Origin: Guyanagaster necrorhizus
Lineage: Eukaryota > Basidiomycota > Agaricomycetes > Agaricales > Physalacriaceae
Direction of reading: 5' to 3'
DNA: 21,369 nucleotides
Assembly (NCBI RefSeq): GCF_019112545.1
Contig: NW_025064966.1
Coordinates: forward strand, 13,457 to 34,825
Positions 10,090-20,460 of the stretch are shown piece by piece. Made by a program: the position numbers and the translations under genes. A model generated the notes under the pieces. It did no database searches. It worked only from the letters and a program-made list of their open reading frames with translations, and was not told the DNA's origin. The number at the start of each line of letters is the position of its first letter. The stretch's first letter is position 1.

Positions 10090-11377
10090 TCAAGTCTTCT
10101 GTAGATACGTGTTTGCAACCTCCAAGACCTTAGGATCGATATTACCCAAAATGTCCAACATCTCCTCCTATACACAAGAATTCAGCAAACTACTCCTTCG
10201 TCAGCACAGGAAAAAAACGACTCACCCAGACTTTATCCTGCACGATCTTCCCATCCTCGCTGATCACGAAATCGCTCTCCTCCACGACCTCAGACATCTG
10301 GATGAACTTTCCGCGAAGCTTCTCCTCGTCATCCAGTGACCCAACAGCACCGTACACCAGCTGACGGCTCCCTTCTTCGGTCGTGAAGCAAAGTTCTTCT
10401 TCCTCTTTCCGCATAGCTTTGGCCTCTTCGGCACGGATCCCAGTTCGGAGACCCGAGAAACAGAAGCCGGGATTGACGGAGTTGACGGTGATTGCTGGTG
10501 AAGATGGGACGTGGAGCTGCAGGGATCGGGCAAAGAGGACGTTGAGCACTACGAAGATATGAGGTCAGTCGGTATGACGATCAAACAAAATGTTACGAGC
10601 ATTTTGAGTCATAGTATCGGCGATCCATAACCCTGTTTAAAGTCAACATACGAAGTACTAGAAAGAGATCAAACGCACTCTTTTGTACAGTACTGCTTGT
10701 CTGACAACTTCGCGAGGATCCTCGGAGACGCAATGACGTCCTTTTCAATCTTTGTCCAGTAGTGCACATCGCTCGCGACAATGACCAATCTCGGGATGAC
10801 CGAGTGCTTGCGAGCTGTCTCCAGCATCTTTGGGATCATCCGGATCGCCAATAAACCGGGACCGAGGTTGTTCGTATGCAAGCTAGGAGAACAGTGAGCC
10901 TTTATTCACTCATAGATGGACCCCACGTACGTTCTCTCCCAACCTTCCACTTGTCCGTACTCCCAAGTAGCCATACCAGCGTTCTCTACGAGGATATCCA
11001 ATCGGTCCAGTTCACGTTCAGCTTTATCAGCAAACGTGATGACGCTCTTGAAATTGGCGACATCGATGATCCATAGCTCCGCCTTGGAATAGCCAGTGTC
11101 TTGCTGAATGCCTGTGATGACAAAGATCAGCCGACATCGTCAGATCTGATAAGCGCAAGAATGTACGGGTGAGTGCCTCCTTTCCCTTCACTTCATCCCT
11201 TGCCGTCAACACCAATCGCGCAGGGTTCATCCTAGCGAAATGTTTCGCTGCTTCGAACCCCAGTCCGGCGTTGGCACCAATAAGGACGAGCGTCTTCCCA
11301 GTCAGGTCGGCGGTGACGACGGCGGGCATTGGTCTGGTCTGGTCTGCGATCCATTGTTCACGAGTTCTGGGTGCCAT
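10090..11377 (-). CDS. Short-chain dehydrogenase/reductase, six exons (one odd splice site)
   Basis: The gene should be an NAD(P)-dependent classical SDR of the retinol-dehydrogenase/WWOX-like type common in basidiomycetes; the substrate is unknown. Exons on the minus strand: 11377-11167, 11111-10931, 10882-10679, 10632-10601, 10548-10226, 10167-10090. Together they give 342 residues. Motifs: cofactor site GANAGLG (34-40), ENAG in exon 2, catalytic Ser in VIVASDVHY (exon 3), YxxxK as Y205-YDS-K209 in exon 4, and VNPG in exon 5. Introns of 46-58 bp are GT...AG except intron 4. The only split that keeps the frame there begins GC (10600), whereas the nearest GT donor (10596) leaves a 4-base excess. 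So it uses a GC-AG intron or is slightly broken. The next gene downstream is an F-box pseudogene. Confidence 0.85.
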
Positions 11378-11417
11378 GATGATCAATGAAGGGCAATGAG
11401 TGGTCTACAGTTCGTCG

Positions 11418-11425
11418 TTTTATAA
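11418..11425 (-). promoter_or_regulatory. TATA-like box of the SDR gene
   Basis: TTATAAAA on the minus strand lies 41 bp upstream of the SDR ATG at 11377. The position is plausible for a core promoter with a short leader. Confidence 0.45.
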
Positions 11426-11429
11426 GGGG

Positions 11430-12160
11430 TCAGATGCAAATATATCATCAAATCGGAGTCTTTGTGGCGCTTCTGTATTGCGTAGTTGTGCTATTGGCTA
11501 ATAACGTGACTCGAGTGCCGTTAGCCTATGCAAGCACAGAAAGATGATCATAGAAACCCTGACGGTAGGACGACATCAGTGTTTCTGGAAATACAGAGGA
11601 GGCAAGAGCCAATAGTTACTAAATACCAAAATATTAGTTCACAGCAGCCGACCGATACATAAATGTCGGGATGCTGACTAAAACTAAGCTTGAACTGGGA
11701 GGCCATATTTCGTGAGCGAGCGCAGGATGAAATGTCTTTTCAAGGTGATCAGAAGAAGCTTTGATAATCCCAATGAGTAAGCAGCATGTATAACCGAGAA
11801 TTTGAGCAGTACTCACACGTGAGAAAGGAGGTGAAAAAGCAAATGTGGGTCAGGCAAGGTGGATCTGATCCAACGTCATCATTTCGCGTATAATCACCGA
11901 AAGCCTAAACCTCATACCGTGGTCCCCGGAGATTTACGCGCGCTGTTTCATGCATGAATTTGCTTGTCGATGGAAAGTGAGCGCCTGTTAAAAGAAAGCA
12001 TAGGTATGATCATCATTTCAGAGATACGAACAACGCACCGGGAATTCCAACGAAGAGATGAGGTATAAAGCACAACTAAACAAAGGCCAGGTAGGGCTGC
12101 TGCACCTGTAAAGCGATTAAGAACATGGCAAAGAAATGAAAAAGAAGCTCATGTGGGCAC
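11430..12160. other. Intergenic region; nothing recognised
   Basis: It lies upstream of the SDR gene and holds the centre (about 11454) of the inverted duplication. The open frames are short and match nothing I recognise. CpG is present at ordinary levels. Confidence 0.5.
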
Positions 12161-12164
12161 CGAA

Positions 12165-12750
12165 AATTCGGCTTCTACCCCGGGCCAGGGAATCCCGTCT
12201 TCCTAGACAGATGCTCTTGCTTGCTGGCGAGGACACGCGAATTTCTGAAAGACGGCAACCTGACCATACGCGCTTTAAAAGGTAGAAGAGCCAAAGGCAA
12301 AGAGATCGTACCTTCGTTGCCGAAGCAGTACCTTGCACGTCAGTATACATTGCGGGTGGGTTTGTTCGACCTACAGGACAGGTGAATACGTCCAATGTCG
12401 CGGTGACACCGTGCCGTGCGTCTCTCTTCGATGTCTGAAAGCCGTCCAATGCTCTTTGGTACAAGGAAACGAGCGTGCGGAACATCGGGGTTAAAATCTT
12501 GGGACCGGCAGAGCTCACGCTAGCGCGCCTGCTCAACATGCGTTTTGTCAGTTTCCCTTTCTCGATAATTTGACGTTCTACCAGCGCCGAACATGTATCA
12601 CAAGCGCGGTATAGTTCACTAGCGACAACCGGGCGATGGAGCGAGCAGTAATGCGACAATGGTGGTAAAAGTCGTCGGTCCTTGAAACTGATCCACTACC
12701 AGAACGTCGCCTTGTCCTTCATCGCTTTCTGGTCCATTTCTGTAAGCGAG
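12165..12750. repeat. Diverged direct repeat, unit 1
   Basis: Two blocks resemble unit 2 in the same order. Block 12209-12280 (around tctgaaagacggcaa) resembles 13639-13710 (cctgaaagacgacaa). Block 12664-12745 (around gatccactaccagaa) resembles 14016-14100 (gatccgtaaccagaa). Similarity is roughly 60-70% by eye. A 180-residue open frame on the minus strand (12659-12117) lies across it but is not kept in unit 2 and matches no family I know. Confidence 0.4.
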
Positions 12751-13594
12751 AAAGCGGTGATGTAGAGTTCAGGAAGGGATGAATCTCCAGGAATGAGGGG
12801 CATCTGATACATGAACACTGGAAGCATACTCCACGGATACGAGGTGTTGGTTTTCCGTCTGCTTGTATGCTATAGCACGGCCTTCGTCTCCCAAGAAAAG
12901 ACGTTCTCTCCCTCATCTCTATGTCAACCTCCGTTGCCATCGCACGCTATCCTGAGGTGGATCTATTTCAATGTTAGCATTCCATTTATTACCAGAAAGG
13001 ACCAAAACATACACTCGGACCCGGATGAATATTATTTTGAACACGTACGGGTGACGCAAATTAAATCACATTTATGTCAATCGACAGTCCAGGAAGCCGT
13101 GCGATTCGGCATAATGAAGATCGATAAAGCAATAATCAGACCCACGGGTTCCTTGGCAATAACGTTCGTGCTTCCAAATGTCCACAAGAGTCTTAGACCA
13201 GTTAGAAGCAAGCAGAGGAGGAGACGCCGGGATTATTATTGCAGACAACTATAACCCAGCGATTAATGAGTATCTCAAAATGAATAACTTAGCACGTATG
13301 GCTTCCCGAAAGCAAGCAAACGTCCTTCTCTGCTGCTAAAGTAACCTCTATGGCTGGTACTTGCAGATGACACCGTCTCGAGCAGAGAGATCGTATTGGA
13401 AGAGCAAGGGGATGTATCAACTGTTAAAGGACGTCTGAGTAGGTCCACAATTACACAGACACATAGGACGAACTGGTCAGTAAGGTTTTGGGGTGCAGCC
13501 AAAATCATTGACAGAGTTACCTGTAACACGAATACAGCCGGAATGGAGGGAAAAGCACGAACAGGTCATTGGTATGGGCACCAAAGCAAGCGAC
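12751..13594. other. Intergenic region between the direct repeats; nothing recognised
   Basis: Short open frames occur on both strands (for example 12811-13254 plus and 13396-13761 plus). None shows a domain, repeat pattern or splice structure that I can support. CpG is normal. Confidence 0.45.
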
Positions 13595-14110
13595 CATCCC
13601 TGACTTTCTATCCGTGCTCGATGAGTCTCACAATTCCGCTACCACTTGCGGGTGAAGGCATGCGACTTCCTGAAAGACGACAAGACGACTATGCGTGCGT
13701 CGAAAGGAGGGTCGGAGAGAATCAAACGCCACGGAGCAGAGTCATCTTAGTTCAGTCTTAGCCGTCATTTACAGTATCGCGCCATCATCATCCTGTATGT
13801 CATGCTCGACTTGATGAAGCTGAAAATCTCTCGGGAGCCTGGCTACATTGAGGCTTCGACCTGCGAAATGTCGCGTTTAGTACCTCGAGACAGTACACCG
13901 GCGTAAGACTGACATACCTAGTCGCCAGTCACCAGTCAAATACTACACTTCGAACTAGGCATTCTCCCGATAATGTCCTGGACGGTACGGTCGACGGCGA
14001 AGAAGTATGATGGTAGCAGGAAAAGCACGTCGGACTTCGAAATTGATCCGTAACCAGAATTTGACCGTCGGCCTCATCCGCCACCGCCATTTCCGTCTGT
14101 CGCTGCCAAA
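13595..14110. repeat. Diverged direct repeat, unit 2
   Basis: This is the partner of 12165-12750, offset by about 1.35-1.43 kb. Its right end overlaps the start of inverted-duplication arm B, where it also resembles 8690-8770 on the minus strand. The sequence therefore exists in three diverged copies in the window. Its nature is unknown. Confidence 0.4.
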
Positions 14111-14229
14111 TCGCTTCCATGCATCAGGATTACGAGGACCCAAGTTGAAGGAAAGAAAATTCTCGCAAACAATCGCCCGTGTCCGCTTGCAGCCTCCGGA
14201 ATCCAATATGGCGAACGGGCGTGATAAAT

Positions 14230-15248
14230 GAGTTAAAAGTCAAACTGGTGGCAGAGGCTGATAACTAGGGGGTATTTTTGTTTGGTACGTTGCGATTACT
14301 GCTCAAAAGCTTCCATCATTGCTTATTGACTGTCTGCAGACTATAGGAGAATCGTACCCTGCGTAATCATCACGGCTGGTTCCTTTGCTGCTCCTTAAGG
14401 TCGTGCGACAACGACCGCCAAGGACGAAGGAAGTCTTGACACACCTCATCCAGACAGAGAGGGCCAATGATGCTCGACCGAATGGCGATGACGTGGCCGG
14501 CGGCTTTGTACCAGTTTGCTGTGTAGTGCTTTTCACTGGGACCAAGAGCAGGAGACGGGCAAAGCTGCGTTTCCCTCTCAATGCCTGCATTCGGGCCGTC
14601 TTTCTACTGGACGATCCATGTCCCTTTTGGCACTAGTATGTCTTGGCGGTAATTCAGTTTCTCCTTGATATTTCAAATTTCATCTCTGAACGCTCATTCT
14701 TGCATTGCTGCAAATTATTGTCACGACTTGACTAGGAAATAAAGCTGAGCGACATTAAAGGATGGCGATAGAGGAAGGATAGGCTTACACATGGTTGATT
14801 TTTCGACGAACTCCCTAGAATGAGAAACCTAGGTACTTTAAACATCCTCAGGCCGTTTTTGTCTATTGGCTAACACTGTCGATGCAGTGTACCTTTCCGT
14901 TCGTAAAATTCGGACCATGATTGTATTCCTTATCGGATGAACCTCTGATTCACGCTTCGGCTCTTCTTTCGCGCATTTGTATAAGAATGAACTATCAAGC
15001 TCTATGAGGTGTTCATGAGGAAGAATCTTTGAATGCGGTCACAGGTACACTGTTGACGCGTTTCCAGTCGAGATGGAAAATCTTGAAGCCGCGTTTGCAC
15101 TTTTATTTTGATGACAGCGGACCCGGATGCATGGCACCAATAATATGTATTGCCTCGTGTCTCCGGACAGACTAATGAAGGACGGGAAGTTGGATACCGG
15201 AGCGACTTTCCTTTGTCTTGCCACAAACAATGTGTTACCTTCACCGTA
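14230..15248. other. Diverged upstream flank of F-box copy B; no convincing gene
   Basis: It is homologous to 7660-8640. The conserved block at 14385-14560 gives similar peptides in both arms on both strands, so neither strand can be chosen on this evidence. The piece at 15039-15230 corresponds to the leader ORF of arm A but contains stops here. Confidence 0.5.
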
Positions 15249-16771
15249 GCCTCTTTACTTCTCGTCGACGATCGCTTTGGCTCCCAATCCGGTCTTCCTC
15301 CCTTGCATCATCCCCTTATAGATGATATGTCCCACTCATGTCCAAATTGCAATATGGTATGTGGAGGATCCTCCTTCACCCCAGGTCCTGATATCATGGC
15401 CCTTTTGCATACCAATTGACCTCCGTCAGCATCAGAGGAGGCTATATTCAGAGATATCCGAAAGATGGGATCTGGCATGCTTTTAGAGCTTGATTCCTCG
15501 ATATCAGAGCTGCAGATGGAATTGAAATCCCTCATCCACACACGCAGTGAGCTTCAGTGGAGTATGGAGCACTCAACCGAGATCCTTAATCCCGTCCGTC
15601 GTCTTCCTGAAGACATGTTACACGAGATTTTCACATATTGCCTTTCCAACCTGACACCGAGTCGTACTTCCTTCCATTGTGCAAATTCACCCCCATGGAT
15701 CCTTGGCATGGTGTACAGGATGTGGGGGCAGACTATGCTATTGTTTCCACAGCTATGGACGCATGTGCACTTCGATATGTGTATTGTGCCCAACCCCATT
15801 CGTATCCAAAAGCGACTGTCAAAGAGATCACCTACTGACTGTGTTGTTTCACATGAGTGCTTGCTGAAGAATCTCCATCTTCAACTGCAGCGCTCGGCCG
15901 GCCTTCCCCTTGATATCTCATTCTTTCACGATATAGATGTGCCAAATGAAGGAGCCTCATACCTTTGGCCTCTCATTGCCTCTTCCTACCGATGGAAGCA
16001 GTTGTCAACCAGTGTGTCAGGGCTCACGTTGGAACCATTCTTATTTATTCAGAATTCCATCCCTGCACTCGAAACCTTGGAGATAGTTGAAGGGCTGACA
16101 ACACCTTCCCATCTGGTCCAACTTTTATCTGCTACCAATCTTTGAAATCTCATCATCAATAATGTTCATCATCCGGGTTGGCTGGACCTGCAGCTCCAAT
16201 GGGTGCAGCTGACTACTTTGACACTGAAAGGTGTTATAACTGATTCAAATGCACTGCAGACAGTGCAAGTTCTCCTTCAGATGTCATCGCTAAAATGGTT
16301 GACATTCACATCACCAGTCATTCCTTGGCAAGTTCACCAGCATACACATGCGGCTCCCATCGTTTTTCCCAAAATTGCATCCCTATCCTGCATCATAGGA
16401 TATTCGGAGATGATGCTTAGCTCCAAGCCTCTTGACAGCATATTGTCATTCCTCGTCTTACCATCATTAAACCATCTGAATATATCATATGTGGATGTTC
16501 ACCCTGCAACAGTTGCAAGCCTGAGTGACAGTGTAGTTCCCATGTTGCAACGGTCAATCTGTGCTCTGAAGACACTCAAGCTCTCATGGGGCTCAATGAT
16601 CTCTGATCCATTGTGCCTACTCCGATGTGACACCTGTTCATCAGTGGAGGCCATCTCTATCTTTAGGTTCCCATTCACCCATATTCGAGATATCCTTTCA
16701 CATCCTTACACTGCGCCTTTCCTCCCTGGACTGCACTCCATCGAGATAGATATGTCTTCTTTGAGTCTTGC
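15249..16771. repeat. Identical inverted-repeat core, right copy
   Basis: Reverse complement of 6137-7659 with no mismatch found over the 1523 bp compared. The spacer between the two cores is 7589 bp. It holds the start, the F-box and most of the leucine-rich part of F-box copy B. Confidence 0.92.
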
Positions 16772-17028
16772 TGCAGGACAATACAGGTCACTCGAGAATT
16801 GCATTCTACTCTTTTTGGAGTCCCACGAAGCAGGTGTGGTTGGTATACACCGTTTGCATATCCATGTTCAAATGGAATATATTATGTCGGAGACCTTCAA
16901 ACGTCGTCTCATTGATTTCTGCAGGTGGGGTCTCTGCTTTTACACATCTCGGTATGATCAACATGATCCCAGGCCATTTTAGCAGTATTCATAGATACGG
17001 TGGTAGCATTTCAATGAGTGTCTGTTAG
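15327..17028 (+). pseudogene. F-box-like/LRR protein gene, copy B, with two in-frame TGA codons and a late frameshift
   Basis: The frame starts at the ATG at 15327 (MSHSCPNCN). TGA follows at 15417-15419 (codon 31) inside LLHTN-PPSASEE, a join that is normally continuous in this family (LL.SN.PPS). Codons 47-84 look like a coiled coil and about 91-148 like an F-box (RRLPEDMLHEIFTYCL ... FPQLWTHVHF). A second TGA is at 16143-16145 (codon 273), within NL-NLIINNV where family members have a charged residue such as Arg. Leucine-rich sequence follows to about codon 500. The frame ends at 16982 (HDPRPF) because of a small indel relative to copy A; the shifted frame (GHFSSIHRYGG...) matches copy A's end and stops at 17028. 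Readthrough of TGA cannot be excluded but decay is simpler. Confidence 0.85.
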
Positions 17029-17406
17029 CAGGGGATGGGATCCCAGACTTATAGGTACGGACTTATTATGCCTTACGCGTCTCTCATATGGCCATTGGAC
17101 ATTATTGCCGTACATTATCATTTCTTGCTCCTTAGTCTTCAACCGCCATCATTGTCTGACTAAAGCTCTAACAGTCATGTCGTTTGTATAGGGGTACTGG
17201 TTATCAGTGTCTGACTTCGTGTTTATAAATGCTTATTGAATTTCTTTGTAAGCTTCGAATAACGGTCTCGACAATATTTCCAAAGGAAAATGAATTTGAG
17301 AACTATGGGTGCCTGGTGAGCAAGCTGATGTCACACAGGCAAGCCATCACAACTTTGCAGTATAACAGTCTATATTGGAATTGCTGATCTGGGTAATTGA
17401 CTGAAG
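17029..17406. other. Intergenic spacer between converging genes
   Basis: AT-rich spacer between the 3' end of F-box copy B (plus) and the 3' end of the 3-beta-HSD gene (minus). I see no gene, and no clear terminator motif can be assigned. Confidence 0.5.
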
Positions 17407-18672
17407 TCAAATCCGCCTCTCCTTCCTCTGATTGCACTCGCCAGCTCCGGAGGCTTTCCACCACTGTCCCCATAGTTCAGTTTCAGTCACATCACAAATC
17501 AAGATACATACTTGAACGGTCCGACATATTTCTTCCTCCAATGATATTTTAGGTTCATAGCCCAGAAGATTACACACCTGTCGTTGTGATATTCAGACAC
17601 ACAGCTAAGCACAAGAGGAAGAATGGCACCTTGTCAATATTATACCATTGCACACCTGTCGCAAATCGAACAGTAGACATGTTGAACTCTGACTTTGCCC
17701 AAATAACCCTGCACAAAAATTCGGTGACCACGGCGAGAAAGAGTGCCAGAGCTCGGGGAATTGTGATAATCCTCTTCGTTCCATCATCTCCCAACTCTCT
17801 GAATATCAGTCTGTTAAAAGGCCACTGCGGCATCAGTTGTCCATTGGTGATGAAAAATACTTGACCAGCAATGCTTTCAGGACTCATGAGTAAATGATCC
17901 ACACCCAGAATGTGAGCATGGGCAGCGTTACCCACATAGAGATAATCGATGAGATTCATATTATCTCCGATTTGTATATTCTCCTGGCCGTGCTCAAGGA
18001 GCTTCGCTACACACCAGATGAGCTGCTTGTTGCGCTCCCTGACCAGCCTGAAATCAGCAAGTTATCACACAGAAAGCCAATTGGTGCTTACCTGGTCATA
18101 CCGCATAGCCTAAGAACCATGACCGCCATACCATCCACTCCATTCGCATCAAGTACGGTTTGCTCAGCCAAAGCCTTAGTATGATGATATGCATCGTAAC
18201 TTTGAGAAGGTATCCAAACCTCATCTTCTTTCACTCCAGCCAAATCAGCACCCATCCAAATGATGCCAGTCAAGGATGTGTATACAAGTTCCTTGGTATG
18301 TGTGGCCCGACAGGCAGATACAACCAAATGAGTTCCCTCCTTGTTGATATGAAAGTACACAGAAGAGGGTAGTCCATGAATTGGAGAAGCCGTATGATAG
18401 ACTATGGTTGGCTTGAACTAGTAAAGGTTCACCTCCAGTCAACTCCAGCTCTACATAGAGAAAATATGCACCTGCTTCAAAACTTCAGTTAAATATATCT
18501 CATTGGTTATGTCTCCAGTGAAATATTCCACCCCTTCCACTGCCTCGCTTGGGGAAGGCTGAAGAAAATCGAAAACACTGATTCTCATATTGACTCGTTC
18601 TTTTAGCATGGTAATGATATGGGATCCAAGAAAGCCAACACTGCCAATGACCATATGTACAGTGACAGGCAT
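17407..18672 (-). CDS. 3-beta-hydroxysteroid dehydrogenase / sterol-4-alpha-carboxylate 3-dehydrogenase-like (Erg26 type)
   Basis: An NAD(P)-dependent extended SDR that would oxidise a 3-hydroxyl on a sterol or similar lipid. The Erg26/NSDHL role is known for the family; the exact substrate here is inferred. Five exons on the minus strand: 18672-18472, 18417-18092, 18047-17630, 17577-17512, 17463-17407. They total 1068 bases, an uninterrupted 355 residues. All four introns are GT...AG, 44-54 bp. Motifs: GSVGFLG (10-16), HTASP (75-79), YTSLTG near 113, YHHTK (Y144, K148), DYLYVGNAAHAH, FFITNG, and QWYNIDK followed by LLGYEPKISLEE, the typical C-terminal signature. It ends QRKERRI with TGA. Many extended family members have a GGxGFLG cofactor site; here the second Gly is Ser. 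The gene looks intact. Confidence 0.88.
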
Positions 18673-19064
18673 GTCTTGTCTTAGAAAAATGTCAAGGAGT
18701 AAGGAAAGAGTAAAGTGAGAATCAAACGTGGTCTTCCATAGAGATAAAGTGCCGTATACTTCTTGGTTCAATCCATATTTTGGATATATAATATAAGGGA
18801 GTCTGAGATAAGTGGCCGATCAAATAGGTCATCAGAAAATAGAAAGCAAGGGAAGGAGGGTAATTCGGGCATCTTGGATCCATCCAGTCAGTTAGGGGTC
18901 TTTAGGGTCGGATTTGACATTTGCCCACTGCTAGCTTGTTGACCGATATGATGATCAAGATTTACATATGAATCACTGTGCAGAAATGCAGGAGCCAGAT
19001 GAATGGTCAGTAATCTCCAGCCATCATCATACCATTCAGGCTTCACTCCTCATATTGCTCTTCT
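18673..19064. promoter_or_regulatory. Intergenic region upstream of 3-beta-HSD and the P450 remnant
   Basis: Divergent spacer between the 3-beta-HSD start (minus) and the P450 pseudogene (plus). A TATA-rich stretch at 18784-18797 lies about 110 bp upstream of the 3-beta-HSD ATG. Nothing else is assigned. Confidence 0.4.
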
Positions 19065-20460
19065 ATGGCTGCACATTCTGTCTGTGTCTTTACCTCTCTG
19101 GCAGTGCTTGTAACAGTATACCTTTCACAATTGTCGGCCACATACCGAAAATACAAGGCTTTGGTATGTCTTGAATGGTAGTTGTGTATTTTGTATATTA
19201 ATGTACCTTTCTACAGCCACATACCTATTGTAGAGCATAGTGGACTATTTGTCTCATATCTTGTGGTCTTTCAATTCCTCCATGATGCATGGCCATTGCC
19301 AAAGGAAGGGTGTGTATACAATACATTTTCCAAATTGTGATCTGAATAAAAATACAGTATAAGAACAGTATATTCAAAGTTGCACAGATGGACCACTGGC
19401 TCATAATTGGTACATGGGAACACCAAAGACCTGCTAAATGCTCATCAAGAAAGTCTTTCTCTAGAAGCTACTCTGGTTGATGTAAGTTTATGCCTACTTT
19501 TCCTAATTGCCTTAATGAAGTGCTTCCAAAGCTCTTGCAGTCAGACCACACTCTCGAAAAGGCCATAACCACAAACCTGTACCATATCTCCATAGTACAC
19601 CACACATTAAACAAGAAACTTGAGTCCTCGGTCCTGGGAATGTTAGACAAAATCAAGATCTGTTATCATGATCAGATTGATACAAAAGGTCTCCTCCCGT
19701 AGCTATTCTTTACACATCTCTTATGAGTGCTTAACTGACCCCCTTTAAATGGGTGGGCCATCTTTCCAGTGACCAATTTTTTTTACCTGCACCATGTGTC
19801 AAGTGATCAATCGTTGGTTGTCGGAGAACTTCTTTGGTTAGTATCACCTCTCTTCACCTTTGCTTCACCATTTCGATGAGGTTGACCCCCTGTAGGTCAT
19901 AATTGTTGGAAATCCTTAGTGATGCACAGGGTAGACTCCAGGCTGGTAAGGCCAGAAAGAATGAACTTCTTTATTCTACAGCTCCTACAGAGCTTGTATT
20001 TATACTCTCCAGGCTTGTATCTAGAATTTACTACAACTTTCTCTTTCTCTTGAGGTTACTCATCAGCTCTCAGCATGATGCCGGATTGCCTTTTCTAGAA
20101 CTTTCCAGCAAAATCCCAACAGTAATGATGATTATTGCACCATCAACATCACTTTTGCTCACCATATTATGTTCGGGTCAGCCATCATCCAGTCTTCCCG
20201 GTCTTTCTCATTGTCGGGCCTACAGGAAAGAGTGGCAAACCATCTACATCCCCTGCTTGAAGAGCATAAGCATTATGACAAACTTGTATGTTATTCCTAG
20301 ATATTGTGTCCTAGGCTTTGATCAACCTTCGGCCAGGATAATATGCTAAGCTAGATATGAAGCTGATCGTCCCAGTCGTGAATCCGCCATAGCTGTTGCT
20401 CTATACATGCTCAATGTCAATTTACAACATTACACACAACAGCTATGGTATGTCTGAAAC
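19065..20460 (+). pseudogene. Cytochrome P450 pseudogene (CYP512-like), interrupted by a solo LTR
   Basis: P450s of this type are ER-anchored monooxygenases that modify terpenoids or sterols. Pieces in order: an N-terminal membrane helix (MAAHSVCVFTSLAVLVTVYL, from 19065); exon 19217-19313 with HIPIVEHSGLFVSYL; exon from 19358 with YKNSIFKVAQMDHWLII; a frameshift near 19405-19410; then TKDLLNAHQESLSLEATL to a GTAAGT donor at 19482; and a piece from about 19521 with LQSDHTLEKAITTNLYHI. After the LTR at 19904-20121 come ERVANHLHPLLEEHKHY (about 20230-20275) and AIAVALYMLNVNLQHYTQQL (about 20390-20450), resembling the F/G and I-helix regions. No heme-binding FxxGxRxCxG segment was found. Gene death is well supported; the family name is inferred. 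Confidence 0.72.
19904..20121 (-). mobile_element. Solo LTR, copia-like, inside the P450 pseudogene
   Basis: 218 bp with ends TGTTGG...CCAACA. On the minus strand it starts TGTTGGGATTTTGC and ends GGATTTCCAACA. It carries a TATAAATA box (20004-19997) and an AATAAA (19975-19970) in that sense, which sets its orientation. Flanks are ataat (19899-19903) and gtaat (20122-20126), a 5-bp target duplication with one change. It shares the TGTTGGGAT start with the LTR at 5850-6057, but the rest differs. Confidence 0.78.

Larger units (their letters stand above)
14010..17028 (+). repeat. Right arm (B) of the large inverted duplication
   Basis: It pairs in reverse orientation with 5668-8770. The outer part (15249-16771) is identical to arm A. 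The inner part (14010-15248) is diverged with indels, including about 60 extra bases near 14230-14270. The tail after 16771 is diverged and lacks the solo LTR found in arm A. Confidence 0.9.

Noticed and set aside
12117..12659. 180-residue minus-strand ORF as a gene
   Set aside because: No domain recognised, and the frame is not kept in the related sequence at 13595-14110.
19903..20349. 148-residue plus-strand ORF as a gene
   Set aside because: Its first half is LTR sequence read against its sense and its second half is P450 remnant in the wrong frame.
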